64,000 nucleotides of DNA from Chamaelirium japonicum (lineage: Eukaryota > Streptophyta > Magnoliopsida > Liliales > Melanthiaceae): contig OX393551.1 of assembly GCA_947650365.1 (NCBI GenBank), forward strand, positions 61,559,173-61,623,172, given 5' to 3'. Under the pieces are notes generated by a model. The model worked only from the letters and a program-made list of their open reading frames with translations, was not told where the DNA came from and searched no databases. A program made the position numbers and the translations under genes. Shown one piece after another: positions 25,736 to 38,898 of this stretch (within the stretch, counting starts at the first letter, position 1; every line of letters begins with the position of its first letter).

Positions 25736-26993
25736 AATGAATTAGAATGGATCATACGAATGAATTAGAATTGATCGTGCGAATGAATTAGAATGGATTG
25801 TACGAATCAATTAGAATGGATACATTCGAACGAATGAATTAGAATAGATCGTAGGAATGAATTAGAATGGATCATACGAATGAATTAGAATTGATCGTGC
25901 GAATGAAGTAGAATGGATCGTACGAATGAATTAGAATTGATCGTGGGAATGAATTAGAATGGATTGTACGAATGAATTAGAAGTAGAATGGATCGTACGA
26001 ATGAATTAGAATGGATCGTACGAATGAATTAGAATGGATCAAACGAATGAATTAGAATGAATGGTACGAATGAATTAGAATGGATACATTCGAACGAATG
26101 AATTAGAATAGATCGTAGGAATGAATTAGAATGGATCATACGAATGAATTAGAATTGATCGTGCGAATGAATTAGAATGGATTGCACGAATGAATTAGAA
26201 TGGATACATTCGTGCGAATGAAGTAGAATGGATCGTACGAATGAATTAGAATGGATCGTACGAATGAATTAGAATGAATCGTATGAATGAATTAGAATGG
26301 ATACATTCGAACGATTGAATTAGAATGGATCGTACGAATGAATTAGAATGGATCGTACGAATGAATTAGAATGAATCGTACGAATGAATTAGAATGGATA
26401 CATTTGAACGAATGAATTAGAATAGATCATAGGAATGAATTAGAATGGATCATACGAATGAATTAGAATGGATCGTACGAATGAATTAGAATGAATCGTA
26501 CGAATGAATTAGAATGGTGGATACATTCGTGCGAATGAAGTAGAATGGATCGTACGAATGAATTAGAATGGATCGTACGAATGAATTAGAATGAATCGTA
26601 CGAATAAATTAGAATGGATACATTCGAACGAATGAATTAGAATAGATCGTAGGAATGAATTAGAATGGATCATACGAATGAATTAGAATTGATCGTGCGA
26701 ATGAATTAGAATGGATTGTACGAATGAATTAGAATGGATACATTCGTGCGAATGAAGTAGAATGGATCGTACGAATGAATTAGAATGGATCGTACGAATG
26801 AATTAGAATGATGGAAACATTCGAACGAATGAATTAGAATAGATCGTAGGAATGAATTAGAATGGATCATACGAATGAATTAGAATTGATCGTGCGAATG
26901 AATTAGAATGGATTGTACGAATGAATTAGAATGGATACATTCGTGCGAATGAAGTAGAACGGATCGTACGAATGAATTAGAATGGATTGTACG
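25736..26993 (+). repeat. Satellite block 21 (+)
   Basis: HORs with several internal deletions. The right junction has a five-T run (TTGTACGTTTTTAATTC). Confidence 0.88.
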
Positions 26994-29900
26994 TTTTTAA
27001 TTCATTCGTTCGAATGTATCCATTCTAATTCATTCGTACGATTCATTCTAATTCATTCGTACGATCCATTCTAATTCATTCGTACGATCCATTCTACTTC
27101 ATTCGCATGAATGTATCCATTCTAATTCATTCGTACAATCCATTCTAATTCATTCGCACGATCAATTCTAATTCATTCGTATGATCCATTCTAATTCATT
27201 CCTACGATCTATTCTAATTCATTCGTTCGAATGTATCCATTCTAATTCATTCGTACGATTCATTCTAATTCATTCGTACGATCCATTCTAATTCATTCGT
27301 ACGATCCATTCTACTTCATTCGCACGAATGTATCCATTCTAATTCATTCGTACAATCCATTCTAATTCATTCGCACGATCAATTCTAATTCATTCGTATG
27401 ATCCATTCTAATTCATTTCTACGATCTATTCTAATTTATTCGTTCGAATGTATCCATTCTAATTCATTCGTACGATTCATTCTAATTCATTCGTACGATC
27501 CATTCTAATTCATTCGTACGATCCATTCTACTTCATTCGCACGAATGTATCCATTCTAATTCATTCGTACAATCCATTCTAATTCATTCGCACGATCAAT
27601 TCTAATTCATTCGTATGATCCATTCTAATTCATTTCTACGATCTATTCTAATTTATTCGTTCGAATGTATCCATTCTAATTCATTCGTACGATTCATTCT
27701 AATTCATTCGTACGATCCATTCTAATTCATTCGTACGATCCATTCTACTTCATTCGCACGAATGTATCCATTCTAATTCATTCGTACAATCCATTCTAAT
27801 TCATTCGCATGATCTATTCTAATTCATTCATATGATCCATTCTAATTCATTCCTACGATCTATTCTAATTCATTCGTTCGAATGTATCCATTCTAATTCA
27901 TTCGTATGATTCATTCTAATTCATTCGTACGATCCATTCTAATTCATTCGTACGATCCATTCTACTTCATTCTCACGAATGCATCCATTCTAATTCATTC
28001 GTATAATCCATTCTAATTCATTCGCACGATCAATTCTAATTCATTCGTATGATCCATTCTAATTCATTCCTACGTTCTATTCTAATTCATTCGTTCCATA
28101 AATTTAAATAACACATTTGACGCCCTTATAAGTTTCCGAATTTGCTGATCCATTTTAATTCATTCGTACGATCCATTCTAATTCATTCGCACAAATGTGT
28201 CCATTCTAATTCATTCGCTCGAATATATCTATTTTAATTCATTCGTACGATCCATTCTAATTCATTCGTACGATCTAATTCATTCATACGATCCATTCTA
28301 ATTCATTCGTATGATCGATTCTAATTCATTTGCACGATCCATTCTAATTCATTCGTACGATCCATTCTAATTCATTCATATGATTCATTCTAATCCATTC
28401 GTACGATCCATTTAATTCATTCGTACGATCAATTCTAATTCATTCTCACAAATGTAACCTTTCTAAATCATTTGTACGATCCATTCAAATTCATTCGTAC
28501 GATCCATTCTAATTCATTCCTACGATCTATTCTAATTCATTCGTTCGAATGTATCCATTCTAATTCATAATTACGATCTATTCTAATTCATTCGTACGAT
28601 CCATTCTACTTCATTCGCACGAATGTATCCATTCTAATTCATTCGTACAATCCATTCTAATTCATTCGCACGATCAATTATAATTCATTCGTATGATCCA
28701 TTCTAATTCATTCCTATGATCTATTCTAATTCATTCGTTCGAATGTATCCATTCTAATTCATTCGTATGATTCATTCTAATTCATTCGTACGATCCATTC
28801 TATTTCATTCGTAAGATCCATTCTACTTCATTCGCACGAATGTATCCATTCTAATTCCATCGTACAATCCATTTTAATTCATTCGCACGATCAATTCTAA
28901 TTCATTCGTATGATCCATTCTAATTCATTCCTATGATCTATTCTAATTCATTAGTTCGAATGTATCCATTCTAATTCATTCGTACGATTCATTCCAATTC
29001 ATTCGTACGATCTATTCTAATTCATTCGTACGATCCATTCTACTTCATTCGCACGAATGTATCCATTCTAATTCATTCGTACAATCCATTCTAATTCATT
29101 CGCACGATCAATTCTAATTCATTCGTATGATCCATTCTAATTCATTCCTACGATCTATTCTAATTCATTCGTTCGAATGTATCCATTCTAATTCATTCGT
29201 ACGATTCATTCTAATTCATTCGTACGATCCATTCTACATCATTCGTACGATCCATTCTACTTCATTCGCACGAATGTATCCATTCTAATTCATTCGTACA
29301 ATCCATTCTAATTCATTCGCACGATCAATTCTAATTCATTCGTATGATCCATTCTAATTCATTCCTACGATCTATTCTAATTCATTCGTTCGAATGTATC
29401 CATTCTAATTCATTCGTACGATTCATTCTAATTCATTCATACGATCCATTCTAATTCATTCGTACGATCCATTCTAATTCATTCGCACGAATGTATTCAT
29501 TCTAATTCATTCGTACAATCCATTATAATTCATTCGCACGATCCATTCTAATTCATTCGCACGATCAATTCTAATTCATTCGTATGATCCATTCTAATTC
29601 ATTCCTACGATCTATTCTAATTCATTCGTTCGAATGTATCCGTTCTAATTCATTCGTACGATTCATTCTATTTCATTCGTACGATCCATTCTAATTCATT
29701 CGTACGATCCATTCTACTTCATTCGCACGAATGTATCCATTGCACGAATGTATCCATTCTAATTCATTCGTACAATCCATTCTAATTCATTCGCACGATC
29801 AATTCTAATTCATTCGTATGATCCATTCTAATTCATTCCTACGATCTATTCTAATTCGTTCGAATGTTTCCATTCTAATTCATTCGTACGATTCATTCTA

Positions 29901-30171
29901 ATTCATTCGTACGATCCATTCTGATTCATTCGTACGATCCATTCTACTTCATTCGCACGAATGTATCCATTCTAATTCATTCGTGCAATCCATTCTAATT
30001 CATTCGCACGATCAATTCTAATTCATTCGTATGATCCATTCTAATTCTTTCCTACGATCTATTCTAATTCATTCGTTCGAATGTATCCATTCTAATTCAT
30101 TCGTACAATCCATTAATTCATTCGCACGATCAATTCTAATTCATTCGTATGATCCATTCTAATTCATTCGT
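26994..30171 (-). repeat. Satellite block 22 (-)
   Basis: Well ordered HORs at 27000-28080 and 28600-30100, with a disordered centre around island B (28097-28146). It ends at CGTACG (30169-30174), the centre of a ~40-bp perfect palindrome. Confidence 0.92.
28097..28146. other. Non-satellite island B (~50 bp)
   Basis: A monomer stops at TCATTCGTTC, and about 50 bp without satellite words follow before GATCCATTTTAATTC resumes. The core 28119-28144 contains GACGCCCTTATAAGTTTC and matches island A in reverse complement. No gene or terminal repeat was recognised. Confidence 0.85.
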
Positions 30172-32577
30172 ACGAATGAATTAGAATGGATACATTCGAA
30201 CGAATGAATTAGAATAGATCGTAGGAATGAATTAGAATGATTCATACGAATGAATTAGAATTGATCGTGCGAATGAATTAGAATGGATTGTAAGAATGAA
30301 TTAGAATGGATACATTCGTGCGAATGAAGTAGAATGGATCGTACGAATGAATTAGAATGGATCGTACGAATGAATTAGAATGAATCGTATGAATGAATTA
30401 GAATGGATAAATTCGAACGAATGAATTAGAATAGAACGTAGGAATGAATTAGAATGGATCATACGAATGAATTAGAATTGATCGTGCGAATGAATTAGAA
30501 TGGATTGTACGAATGAATTAGAATGGATACATTTGTGAGAATGAAGTAGAATGGATCGTACGAATGAATTAGAATGGATCGTACGAAAGAATTAGAATGA
30601 ATCATACGAATGAATTAGAATGGATACATTCGAACGAATGAATTAGAATAGATCGTAGGAATCAATTAGAATGGATCATACGAATGAATTAGAATTGATC
30701 GTGCGAATGAATTAGAATGGATTGTACGAATGAATTAGAATGGATACATTCGTGCGAATGAAGTAGAATGGATCGTACGAATGAATTAGAATGGATCGTA
30801 CGAATGAATTAGAATGAATCATACGAATGAATTGGAATGGATACATTCGAACGAATGAATTAGAATAGATCGTAGGAATGAATTAGAATGGATCATACGA
30901 ATGAATTAGAATTGATCGTGCGAATGAATTAGAATGGATTGTACGAATGAATTAGAATGGATACATTCGTGCGAATGAAGTAGAATGGATCGTACGAATG
31001 AATTAGAATGGATCGTACGAATGAATTAGAATGAATCATACGAATGAATTAGAATGGATACATTCGAACGAATGAATTAGAATAGATCGTAGGAATGAAT
31101 TAGAATGGATCATACGAATGAATTAGAATTGATCGTGCGAATGAATTAGAATGGATTGTACGAATGAATTAGAATGGATACATTCGTGCGAATGAAGTAG
31201 AATGGATCGTACGAATGAATTAGAATGGATCGACGAATGAATTAGAATTGATCGTGCGAATGAATTAGAATGGATTGTACGAATGAATTAGAATGGATAC
31301 ATTCGTGCGAATGAAGTAGAATGGATCGTACGAATGAATTAGAATGGATCGTTCGAATGAATCAGAATGGATCGTATGAATGAATTAGAATGAATCGTAC
31401 GAATGAATTAGAATGAAAACATTCGGACGAATGAATTAGAATAGATCGTAGGAATGAATTAGAATGGATCATACGAATGAATTAGAATTGATCGTGCGAA
31501 TGAATTAGAATGGATTGTACGAATGAATTAGAATGGATACATTCGTGCGAATGAAGCAGAATGGATCGTACGAATGAATTAGAATGGATCGTACGAATGA
31601 ATTAGAATGAATCGTACGAATGAATTAGAATGGATACATTCGAACGAATGAATTAGAATAGATCGTAGGAATGAATTAGAATGGATCATACGAATGAATT
31701 AGAATTGATCGTGCGAATGAATTAGAATGGATTGTACGAATGAATTAGAATGGATATATTCGTGCGAATGAAGTAGAATGGATCGTACGAATGAATTAGA
31801 ATGGATACATTCGTGCGAATGAAGTAGAATGGATCGTACGAATGAATTAGAATGGATCGTACAACTGAATTAGAATGAATCGTATGAATGAATAAGAATG
31901 GATACATTCGAACGAATGAATTAGAATAGATTGTACAAATGAATTAGAATGGATACATTCGTGCGAATGAAGTAGAATGGATCGTACGAATGAATTAGAA
32001 TGGATCGTGCGAATGAATTAGAATGGATTGTACGAATGAATTAGAATGGATACATTCGTGCGAATGAAGTAACGAAAGAATTAGAATAGATCGTAGGAAT
32101 GAATTAGAATGGATCTTACGAATGAATTAGAATGGATCGTATGAATGAATTAGAATAGAACGTGTGAATGAACTAGAATGGATCGTACGAATGAAGTAGA
32201 ATGGATCCATTCGAGCAAATTAGTTAGAATGGATCGTACGAATGACTTAGAATGGATCGTACGAATGAATAAGAATGGATTGTACGAATGAATTAGAATG
32301 GCTAGAATGGATCGTACGAATGAATTAGAATGAATTGTACGAATGAATTAGAATGGATACATTCGAACGAATAAATTAGAATAGATCGTAGGAATGAATT
32401 AGAATGGATCATACGAATGAATTAGAATTGATCGTGCGAATGAATTAGAATGGATTGTACGAATGAATTAGAATGGATACATTCGTGCGAATGAAGTAGA
32501 ATGGATCGTACGAATGAATTAGAATGGATCGTACGAATGAATTAGAATGAATCACGAATGAATTAGAATAGAATAGA
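30172..32577 (+). repeat. Satellite block 23 (+)
   Basis: Clean 217-bp HORs from 30180 to about 31230, then disturbed copies, with rare cassette copy 2 near the end. The junction is GATCACGAATGTATCC. Confidence 0.92.
32151..32310 (+). repeat. Rare monomer cassette, copy 2
   Basis: Same ordered unusual monomers as at 16495. It is collinear with copy 3 at an offset of exactly 5700 bp. Confidence 0.85.
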
Positions 32578-34034
32578 TCACGAATGTATCCATTCTAATT
32601 CATTCATACGATCCATTCTACTTCATTCACACGAATGTATCCATTCTAATTCATTCGTTCAATCCATTCAAATTCATTCGCACGATCAATTCTAATTCAT
32701 TCGTATGATCCATTCTAATTCATTCCTACGATCTATTCTATTTCATTCGTTCGAATGTATCCATTCTAATTCATTCGTACGATCTATTCTAATTCATTCG
32801 CACGAATGTATCCATTCTAATTCATTCGTACAATCCATTCTAATTCATTCGCACGATCAATTCTAATTCATTCGTATGATCCATTCTACTTCATTCGCAC
32901 GAATGTATCCATTCTAATTCATTCGTACAATCCATTCTAATTCATTCACACGATCAATTCTAATTCATTCGTATGATCCATTCTAATTCATTCCTACGAT
33001 CTATTCTAATTCATTCGTTCGAATGTTTCCATTCTAATTCATTCTAATTCATTCGTTCGAATGTATCCATTCTAATTCATTCGTACGATCCATTCTAATT
33101 CATTCGTACGATCCATTCTACTTCATTCGCACGAATGTATCCATTCTAATTCATTCGTACAATCCATTCTAATTCATTCGCACGATCAATTCTAATTCAT
33201 TCGTATGATCCATTCTAATTCATTCCTACGATCTATTCTAATTCATTCGTTCGAATGTATCCATTCTAATTCATTCGTACGATTCATTCTAATTCATTCG
33301 TATGATCCATTCTAATTTATTCGTACGATCCATTCTACTTCATTCGCACGAATGTATCCATTCTAATTCATTCGTGCAATCCATTCTAATTCATTCGCAC
33401 GATCATTTCAAATTCATTCGTATGATCCATTCTAATTCATTCCTACGATCTATTCTAATTCATTCGTACAATCCATTCTAATTCATTCGCACGATCAATT
33501 CTAATTCATTCGTATGACCCATTCTAATTCATTCCTACGATCTATTCTAATTCATTCGTTCGAATGTATCCATTCTAAATCATTCGTACGATTCATTCTA
33601 ATTCATTCGTACGATCCATTCTAATTCATTCGTACGATCCATTCTACTTCATTCGCACGAATGTATCCATTCTAATTCATTCGTACAATCCATTCTAATT
33701 CATTCGCACGATCAATACTAATTCATTCGTATGATCCATTCTACTTCATTCGCACGAATGTATCCATTCTAATTCATTCGTGTAATCCATTCTAATTCAT
33801 TCGCACGATCAATTCTAATTCATTCGTATGATCCATTCTACTTCATTCGCACGAATGTATCCATTCTAATTCATTCGTACAATCCATTCTAATTCATTCG
33901 TACGATCAATTCTAATTCATTCGTATGATCCATTCTAATTCATTCCTACAATCTATTCTAATTCATTCGCACGAATGTATCCATTCTAATTCATTCGTAC
34001 AATCCATTCTAATTCATTCGCACGATCAATTCTA
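32578..34034 (-). repeat. Satellite block 24 (-)
   Basis: HOR-ordered with several shortened copies. It is paralogous to 42239-44019. The junction is CAATTCTAAGAATGG. Confidence 0.9.
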
Positions 34035-34909
34035 AGAATGGATCGTACGAATGAATCAGAATGGATCGTACGAAGGAATTAGAATGAATAATACGAATTA
34101 ATTAGAATGGATACATTCGAACGAATGAATTAGAATAGATCATAGGAATGAATTAGAATGGATCATACGAATGAATTAGAATTGATCGTGCGAATGAATT
34201 AGAATGGATTGTACGAATGAATTAGAATGGATACATTCGTGAGAATGAAGTAGAATGGATCGTACGAATGAATTAGAATGGATCGTAGGAATGATGTAGA
34301 ATGGATCGTATGAATTAATTAGAATGGATCGTACGAATGAATTAGAATGGATCGTACGAATGAATTAGAATGGATCGTACGAATGAATTAGAATGGATAC
34401 ATTCGTGCGAATGAAGTAGAATGGATCAAACGAATGAATTAGAATAGATTGTAGGAATGAACTAGAATGGATCATACGAATGAATTAGAATTGATCGTGC
34501 GAATGAATTAGAATGGATTGCACGAATGAATTAGAATGGATACATTCGTGCGAATAAAGTAGAATGGATCGTACGAATGAATTAGAATGGATCGTACGAA
34601 TGAATTAGAATGAATCGTACGAATGAATTAGAATGGATACATTCGAACGAATAAATTAGAATAGATCGTAGGAATGAATTAGAATGGATCATACGAATGA
34701 ATTATAATTGATCGTGCGAATGAATTAGAATGGATTGTACGAATGAATTAGAATGGATACATTCATGCGAATGAAGTAGAATGGATCGTACGAATGAATT
34801 AGAATGGATCGTACGAATGAATTAGAATGAATAGTACGAATGAATTAGAATGGATACATTCGAACGAATGAATTAGAATAGATCGTAGGAATGAATTAGA
34901 ATGGATCAC
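34035..34909 (+). repeat. Satellite block 25 (+)
   Basis: Paralogous to 44020-44848, including the rare monomers GTAGGAATGATGTAG and ATTATAATTGATCG. The junction is GGATCACGAATGTATCC. Confidence 0.9.
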
Positions 34910-35839
34910 GAATGTATCCATTCTAATTCATTCGTACGATCCATTCTACTTCATTCGCACGAATGTATCCACTCTAATTCATTCGTACAATCCATTCTAA
35001 TTCATTCGCACGATCAATTCTAATTCATTCGTATGATCCATTCTAATTCATTCCTACGATCTATTCTAATTCATTCGTTCGAATGTTTCCATTCTAATTC
35101 ATTCGTACGATTCATTCTAATTCATTCGTACGATCCGATCTGATTCATTCGTACGATCCATTCTAATTCATTCGTACGATCCATTCTACTTCATTCGCAC
35201 GAATGGATCCATTCTAATTCATTCGTACAATCCATTCTAATTCATTCGTACGATTCATTCTAATTCATTCCTACGATCTATTCTAATTCATTCGTTCGAA
35301 TGTTTCCATTCTAATTCATTCGTACGATTCATTATAATTCATTCATACGATCCATTCTAATTCATTCGTACGATCCATTCTACTTCATTCGCACGAATGT
35401 ATCCATTCTAATTCATTCGTACGATCCATTCTACTTCATTCGCACGAATGTATCCATTCTACTTCATTCGCACGAATGTATCCATTCTAATTCATTCGTA
35501 CAATCCATTCTAATTCATTCGCACGATCAATTCTAATTCATTCGTATGATCCATTCTAATTCATGCCGATCCATTGCATTCTAATTCATTCGTACAATCC
35601 ATTCTAATTCATTCGCACGATCAATTCTAATTCATTCGTATGATCCATTCTAATTCATTCCTATGATCTATTCTAATTCATTCGTTCGAATGTATTCCTT
35701 CTAATTCATTCGTACGATCCATTCTAATTCATTCGTACGATCCATTCTACTTCATTCGCACGAATCGCACGATCATTTGTAATTCATTCGTATGATCCAT
35801 TCTAATTCATTCCTACGATCTATTCTAATTCATTCGTTC
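34910..35839 (-). repeat. Satellite block 26 (-)
   Basis: Paralogous to 44849-45751; both hold the odd phrase TCATGCCGATCCATTGCATT (35561 and 45473). It ends at TTCGAA (35837-35842). Confidence 0.9.
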
Positions 35840-37850
35840 GAATGAATTAGAATAGATCATAGGAATGAATTAGAATGGATCATACGAATGAATTAGAAAT
35901 GATCGTGCGAATGAATTAGAATGGATTGTACGAATGAATTAGAATGGATACATTCGTGCGAATGAAGTAGAATGGATCGTACGAATGAATTAGAATGGAT
36001 CGTACGAATGAATTAGAATGAATCGTACGAATGAATTAGAATGGATACATTCGAACGAATGAATTAGAATAGATTGTAGGAATAAATTAGAATGGATCAT
36101 ACGAATGAATTAGAATTGATCGTGCGAATGAATTAGAATGGATTGTACGAATGAATTAGAATGGATACATTCGTGCGAATGAAGTAGAATGGATCGTACG
36201 AATGAATTAGAATGGATCGTACGAATGAATTAGAATGAATCATACGAATGAATTAGAATGGAAACATTCGAACGAATGAATTAGAATAGATCGTAGGAAT
36301 GAATTATAATGAATCGTACGAATGAATTAGAATGGATTGTACGAATGAATTAGAATGGATCCATTCGTGCGAATGAAGTAGAATGGATCGTACGAATGAA
36401 TTAGAATGGATCGTACGAATGAATTAGAAGGAATACATTCGAACGAATGAATTAGAATAGATCGTAGGAATGAATTAGAATGGATCATACGAATGAATTA
36501 GAATTGATCGTGCAAATGAATTAGAATGGATTGTACGAATGAATTAGAATGCAATGGATCGGAATGAATTAGAATGGATCATACGAATGAATTAGAATTG
36601 ATCGTGCGAATGAATTAGAATGGATTGTACGAATGAATTAGAATGGATACATTCGTGCGAATGAAGTAGAATGGATCGTACGAATGAATTAGAATGGATC
36701 GTACGAATGAATTAGAATGAATCGTACGAATGAATTAGAATGGATACATTCGAACGAATGAATTAGAATAGATCGTAGGAATGAATTAGAATAGATCATA
36801 CGAATGAATTAGAATTGATCGTGCGAATGAATTAGAATGGATACATTCGAACAAATGAATTAGAATAGATCGTAGGAATGAATTAGAATGGATCATACGA
36901 ATGAATTAGAATTGATCGTGCGAATGAATTAGAATGGATTGTACGAATGAATTAGAATGGATACATTCGTGCGAATGATGTAGAATGGATCGTACGAATG
37001 AATCAGAATGGATCGTATGAATGAATTAGAATGAATCGTACGAATAAATTAGAATGGATACATTCGAACGAATGAATTAGAATAGATCATAGGAATGAAT
37101 TAGAATGGATCATACGAATGAATTAGAATTGATCTTGCGAATGAATTAGAATGGATTGTACGAATGAATTAGAATGGATACATTCGTGCGAATGAAGTAG
37201 AATGGATCGTACGAATGAATTAGAATGGATCGTACGAATGAATTAGAATGAATCGTACGAATGAATTAGAATGGATACATTCGAACTAATGAATTAGAAT
37301 AGATCATAGGAATGAATTAGAATGGATCATACGAATGAATTAGAATTGATCGTGCGAATGAATTAGAATGGATTGTACGAAGGAATTAGAATGGATACAT
37401 TCGTGCGAATGAAGTAGAATGGATCATACGAATGAATTAGAATGGATCATACGAATGAATTAGAATAGATACATTCGAACGAATGAATTAGAATAGATCA
37501 TAGGAATGAATTAGAATGGATCATACGAATGAATTAGAATTGATCGTGTGAATGAATTAGAATGGATACATTCGTGCGAATGAATTAGAATTGATCGTGC
37601 GAATGAATTAGAATGGATTGTACGAATGAATTAGAATGGATACATTCGTGCGAATGAATTAGAATGGATTGTACGAATGGATCGTACGAATGAATTAGAA
37701 TAGATCGTGCGAATGAATTAGAATGGATTGTACGAATGAATTAGAATGGATACATTCGTGTGAATGAAGTAACGAATGAATTAGAATAGATCGTAGGAAT
37801 GAATTAGAATGGATCATACGAATGAATTAGAATGGATCGTATGAATGAAT

Positions 37851-38010
37851 TAGAATAGAACGTGTGAATGAACTAGAATGGATCGTACGAATGAAGTAGA
37901 ATGGATCCATTCGAGCAAATTAGTTAGAATGGATCGTACGAATGACTTAGAATGGATCGTACGAATGAATAAGAATGGATCGTACGAATGAATTAGAATG
38001 GCTAGAATGG
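37851..38010 (+). repeat. Rare monomer cassette, copy 3
   Basis: Collinear with copy 2 (32151-32310) at an offset of 5700 bp, with only a few substitutions. Confidence 0.85.
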
Positions 38011-38243
38011 ATCGTACGAATGAATTAGAATGAATCGTACGAATGAATTAGAATGGATACATTCGAACGAATAAATTAGAATAGATCGTAGGAATGAATT
38101 AGAATGGATCATACGAATGAATTAGAATTGATCGTGCGAATGAATTAGAATGGATTGTACGAATGAATTAGAATGGATATATTCGTGCGAATGAAGTAGA
38201 ATGGATCGTACGAATGAATTAGAATGGATCGTACGAATGAATT

Positions 38244-38258
38244 AGAATGAATCATACG
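38244..38258 (+). repeat. Target-site duplication, left copy
   Basis: AGAATGAATCATACG here is repeated after the poly(A) at 38864-38878; the first A may belong to the tail. Removing the LINE and one copy restores satellite monomers in perfect register. Confidence 0.9.
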
Positions 38259-38654
38259 TACTGTGGTCCTTCCAGGCATAAGCAAATTGCAGAAGTTGAA
38301 TTGGAGGCTATAGAGCAAGGGCTGGTTTATGCAGAAAATCTGAATATATCTCAGTATTGGATTGAATCAGATTCTCTTTTAGCTGTGAACTATATTAAAA
38401 ACGTTTATTCTATCCCTTGGAATTGTTCTCATCAAGTTCAGTATATTCAGAAGAAGCTGAATCAGTTTAGGCATTTCCAAATTACTCATATTCTGAGAGA
38501 AGGAAATCAAGCAGCTGATGTGCTCTCTAAAATGGGACAGAATATGGATCATGTTACTGAACTTTATTCTGAGGATCTTAAAGGCAATTTGAGAATTGCT
38601 ATTGAAGCTGATAATATGCAAAAAGGTTATGACAGGAAAGATAATAGCTTTTGA
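38259..38654 (+). pseudogene. LINE ORF2 C-terminal fragment: partial RNase H domain
   Basis: The frame remains open through the insert to TGA 38652-38654. An ATG at 38247 lies in satellite DNA and is a chance start. Counting from it, the fragment has E18 (VELEAI), D42 (IESDS) and D91 (QAADVLSK), equivalent to E1054, D1078 and D1127 of the first LINE. The first catalytic aspartate (NTDGS) and all upstream domains are missing because of 5' truncation, so it cannot act as an RNase H or support transposition. No internal stop or frameshift is visible, which fits a dead-on-arrival but young copy. Confidence 0.9.
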
Positions 38655-38850
38655 TGCTGATATTGCTGAAAGATTAAGGCAGAAGGGCTGTGCTGGAGTG
38701 GAATTGGATCTGTAATTGGAGTTCTTTTTCCTTTGTGTCTAGTTGTAAATTTTGGTTTGGTTTTGATTTTTTGGACTTGTATGGAAGTCTTTAGTTGTAA
38801 TGATGTTCTTTGAAGGGCGGGGTCCCTAATAAAATCCCCTAGATTTGATC
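38655..38850 (+). other. 3' UTR and tail of second LINE
   Basis: T- and G-rich non-coding sequence unlike the 3' UTR of the first LINE until the common tail at about 38815. The AATAAA signal is at 38828-38833. It lacks the GATAGCTGCTGCA repeats of the first LINE. Confidence 0.8.
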
Positions 38851-38864
38851 AAAAAAAAAAAAAA

Positions 38865-38898
38865 GAATGAATCATACGAATGAATTAGAATGGATCGT
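38865..38898 (+). repeat. Satellite block 27 (+), right of second LINE
   Basis: Starts with GAATGAATCATACG, the right copy of the target-site duplication. After about 34 bp it flips at GGATCGTACAATCC. Confidence 0.9.

Larger units (their letters stand above)
35840..38258 (+). repeat. Satellite block 27 (+), left of second LINE
   Basis: HOR-ordered. 36940-37680 is paralogous to about 47165-47900, sharing the private variants GATCTTGCG and CGAACTAATG. The final monomers carry rare cassette copy 3 and then the left copy of the LINE target-site duplication. Confidence 0.92.
38259..38864 (+). mobile_element. 5'-truncated plant L1-type LINE inserted in satellite
   Basis: This 606-bp insert holds the last part of ORF2 (RNase H), a ~196-bp 3' UTR, the same 3' tail as the first LINE (GGGCGGGGTCCC, one variable base, AATAAAATCCCCTAG) and 14 A residues (38851-38864). 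It is flanked by a 14-15 bp duplication. Truncation at the 5' end, a 3' poly(A) and a target-site duplication are the classic signs of target-primed reverse transcription. The protein is roughly half identical by eye to the matching part of the first LINE, so it belongs to a different subfamily. The near-perfect duplication and long A tail argue for a fairly recent insertion. Confidence 0.95.

Noticed and set aside
38247-38258. ATG at 38247 as a gene start fused to satellite sequence
   Set aside because: The ATG lies in the target-site duplication; the downstream frame is a truncated ORF2, so the start is accidental.
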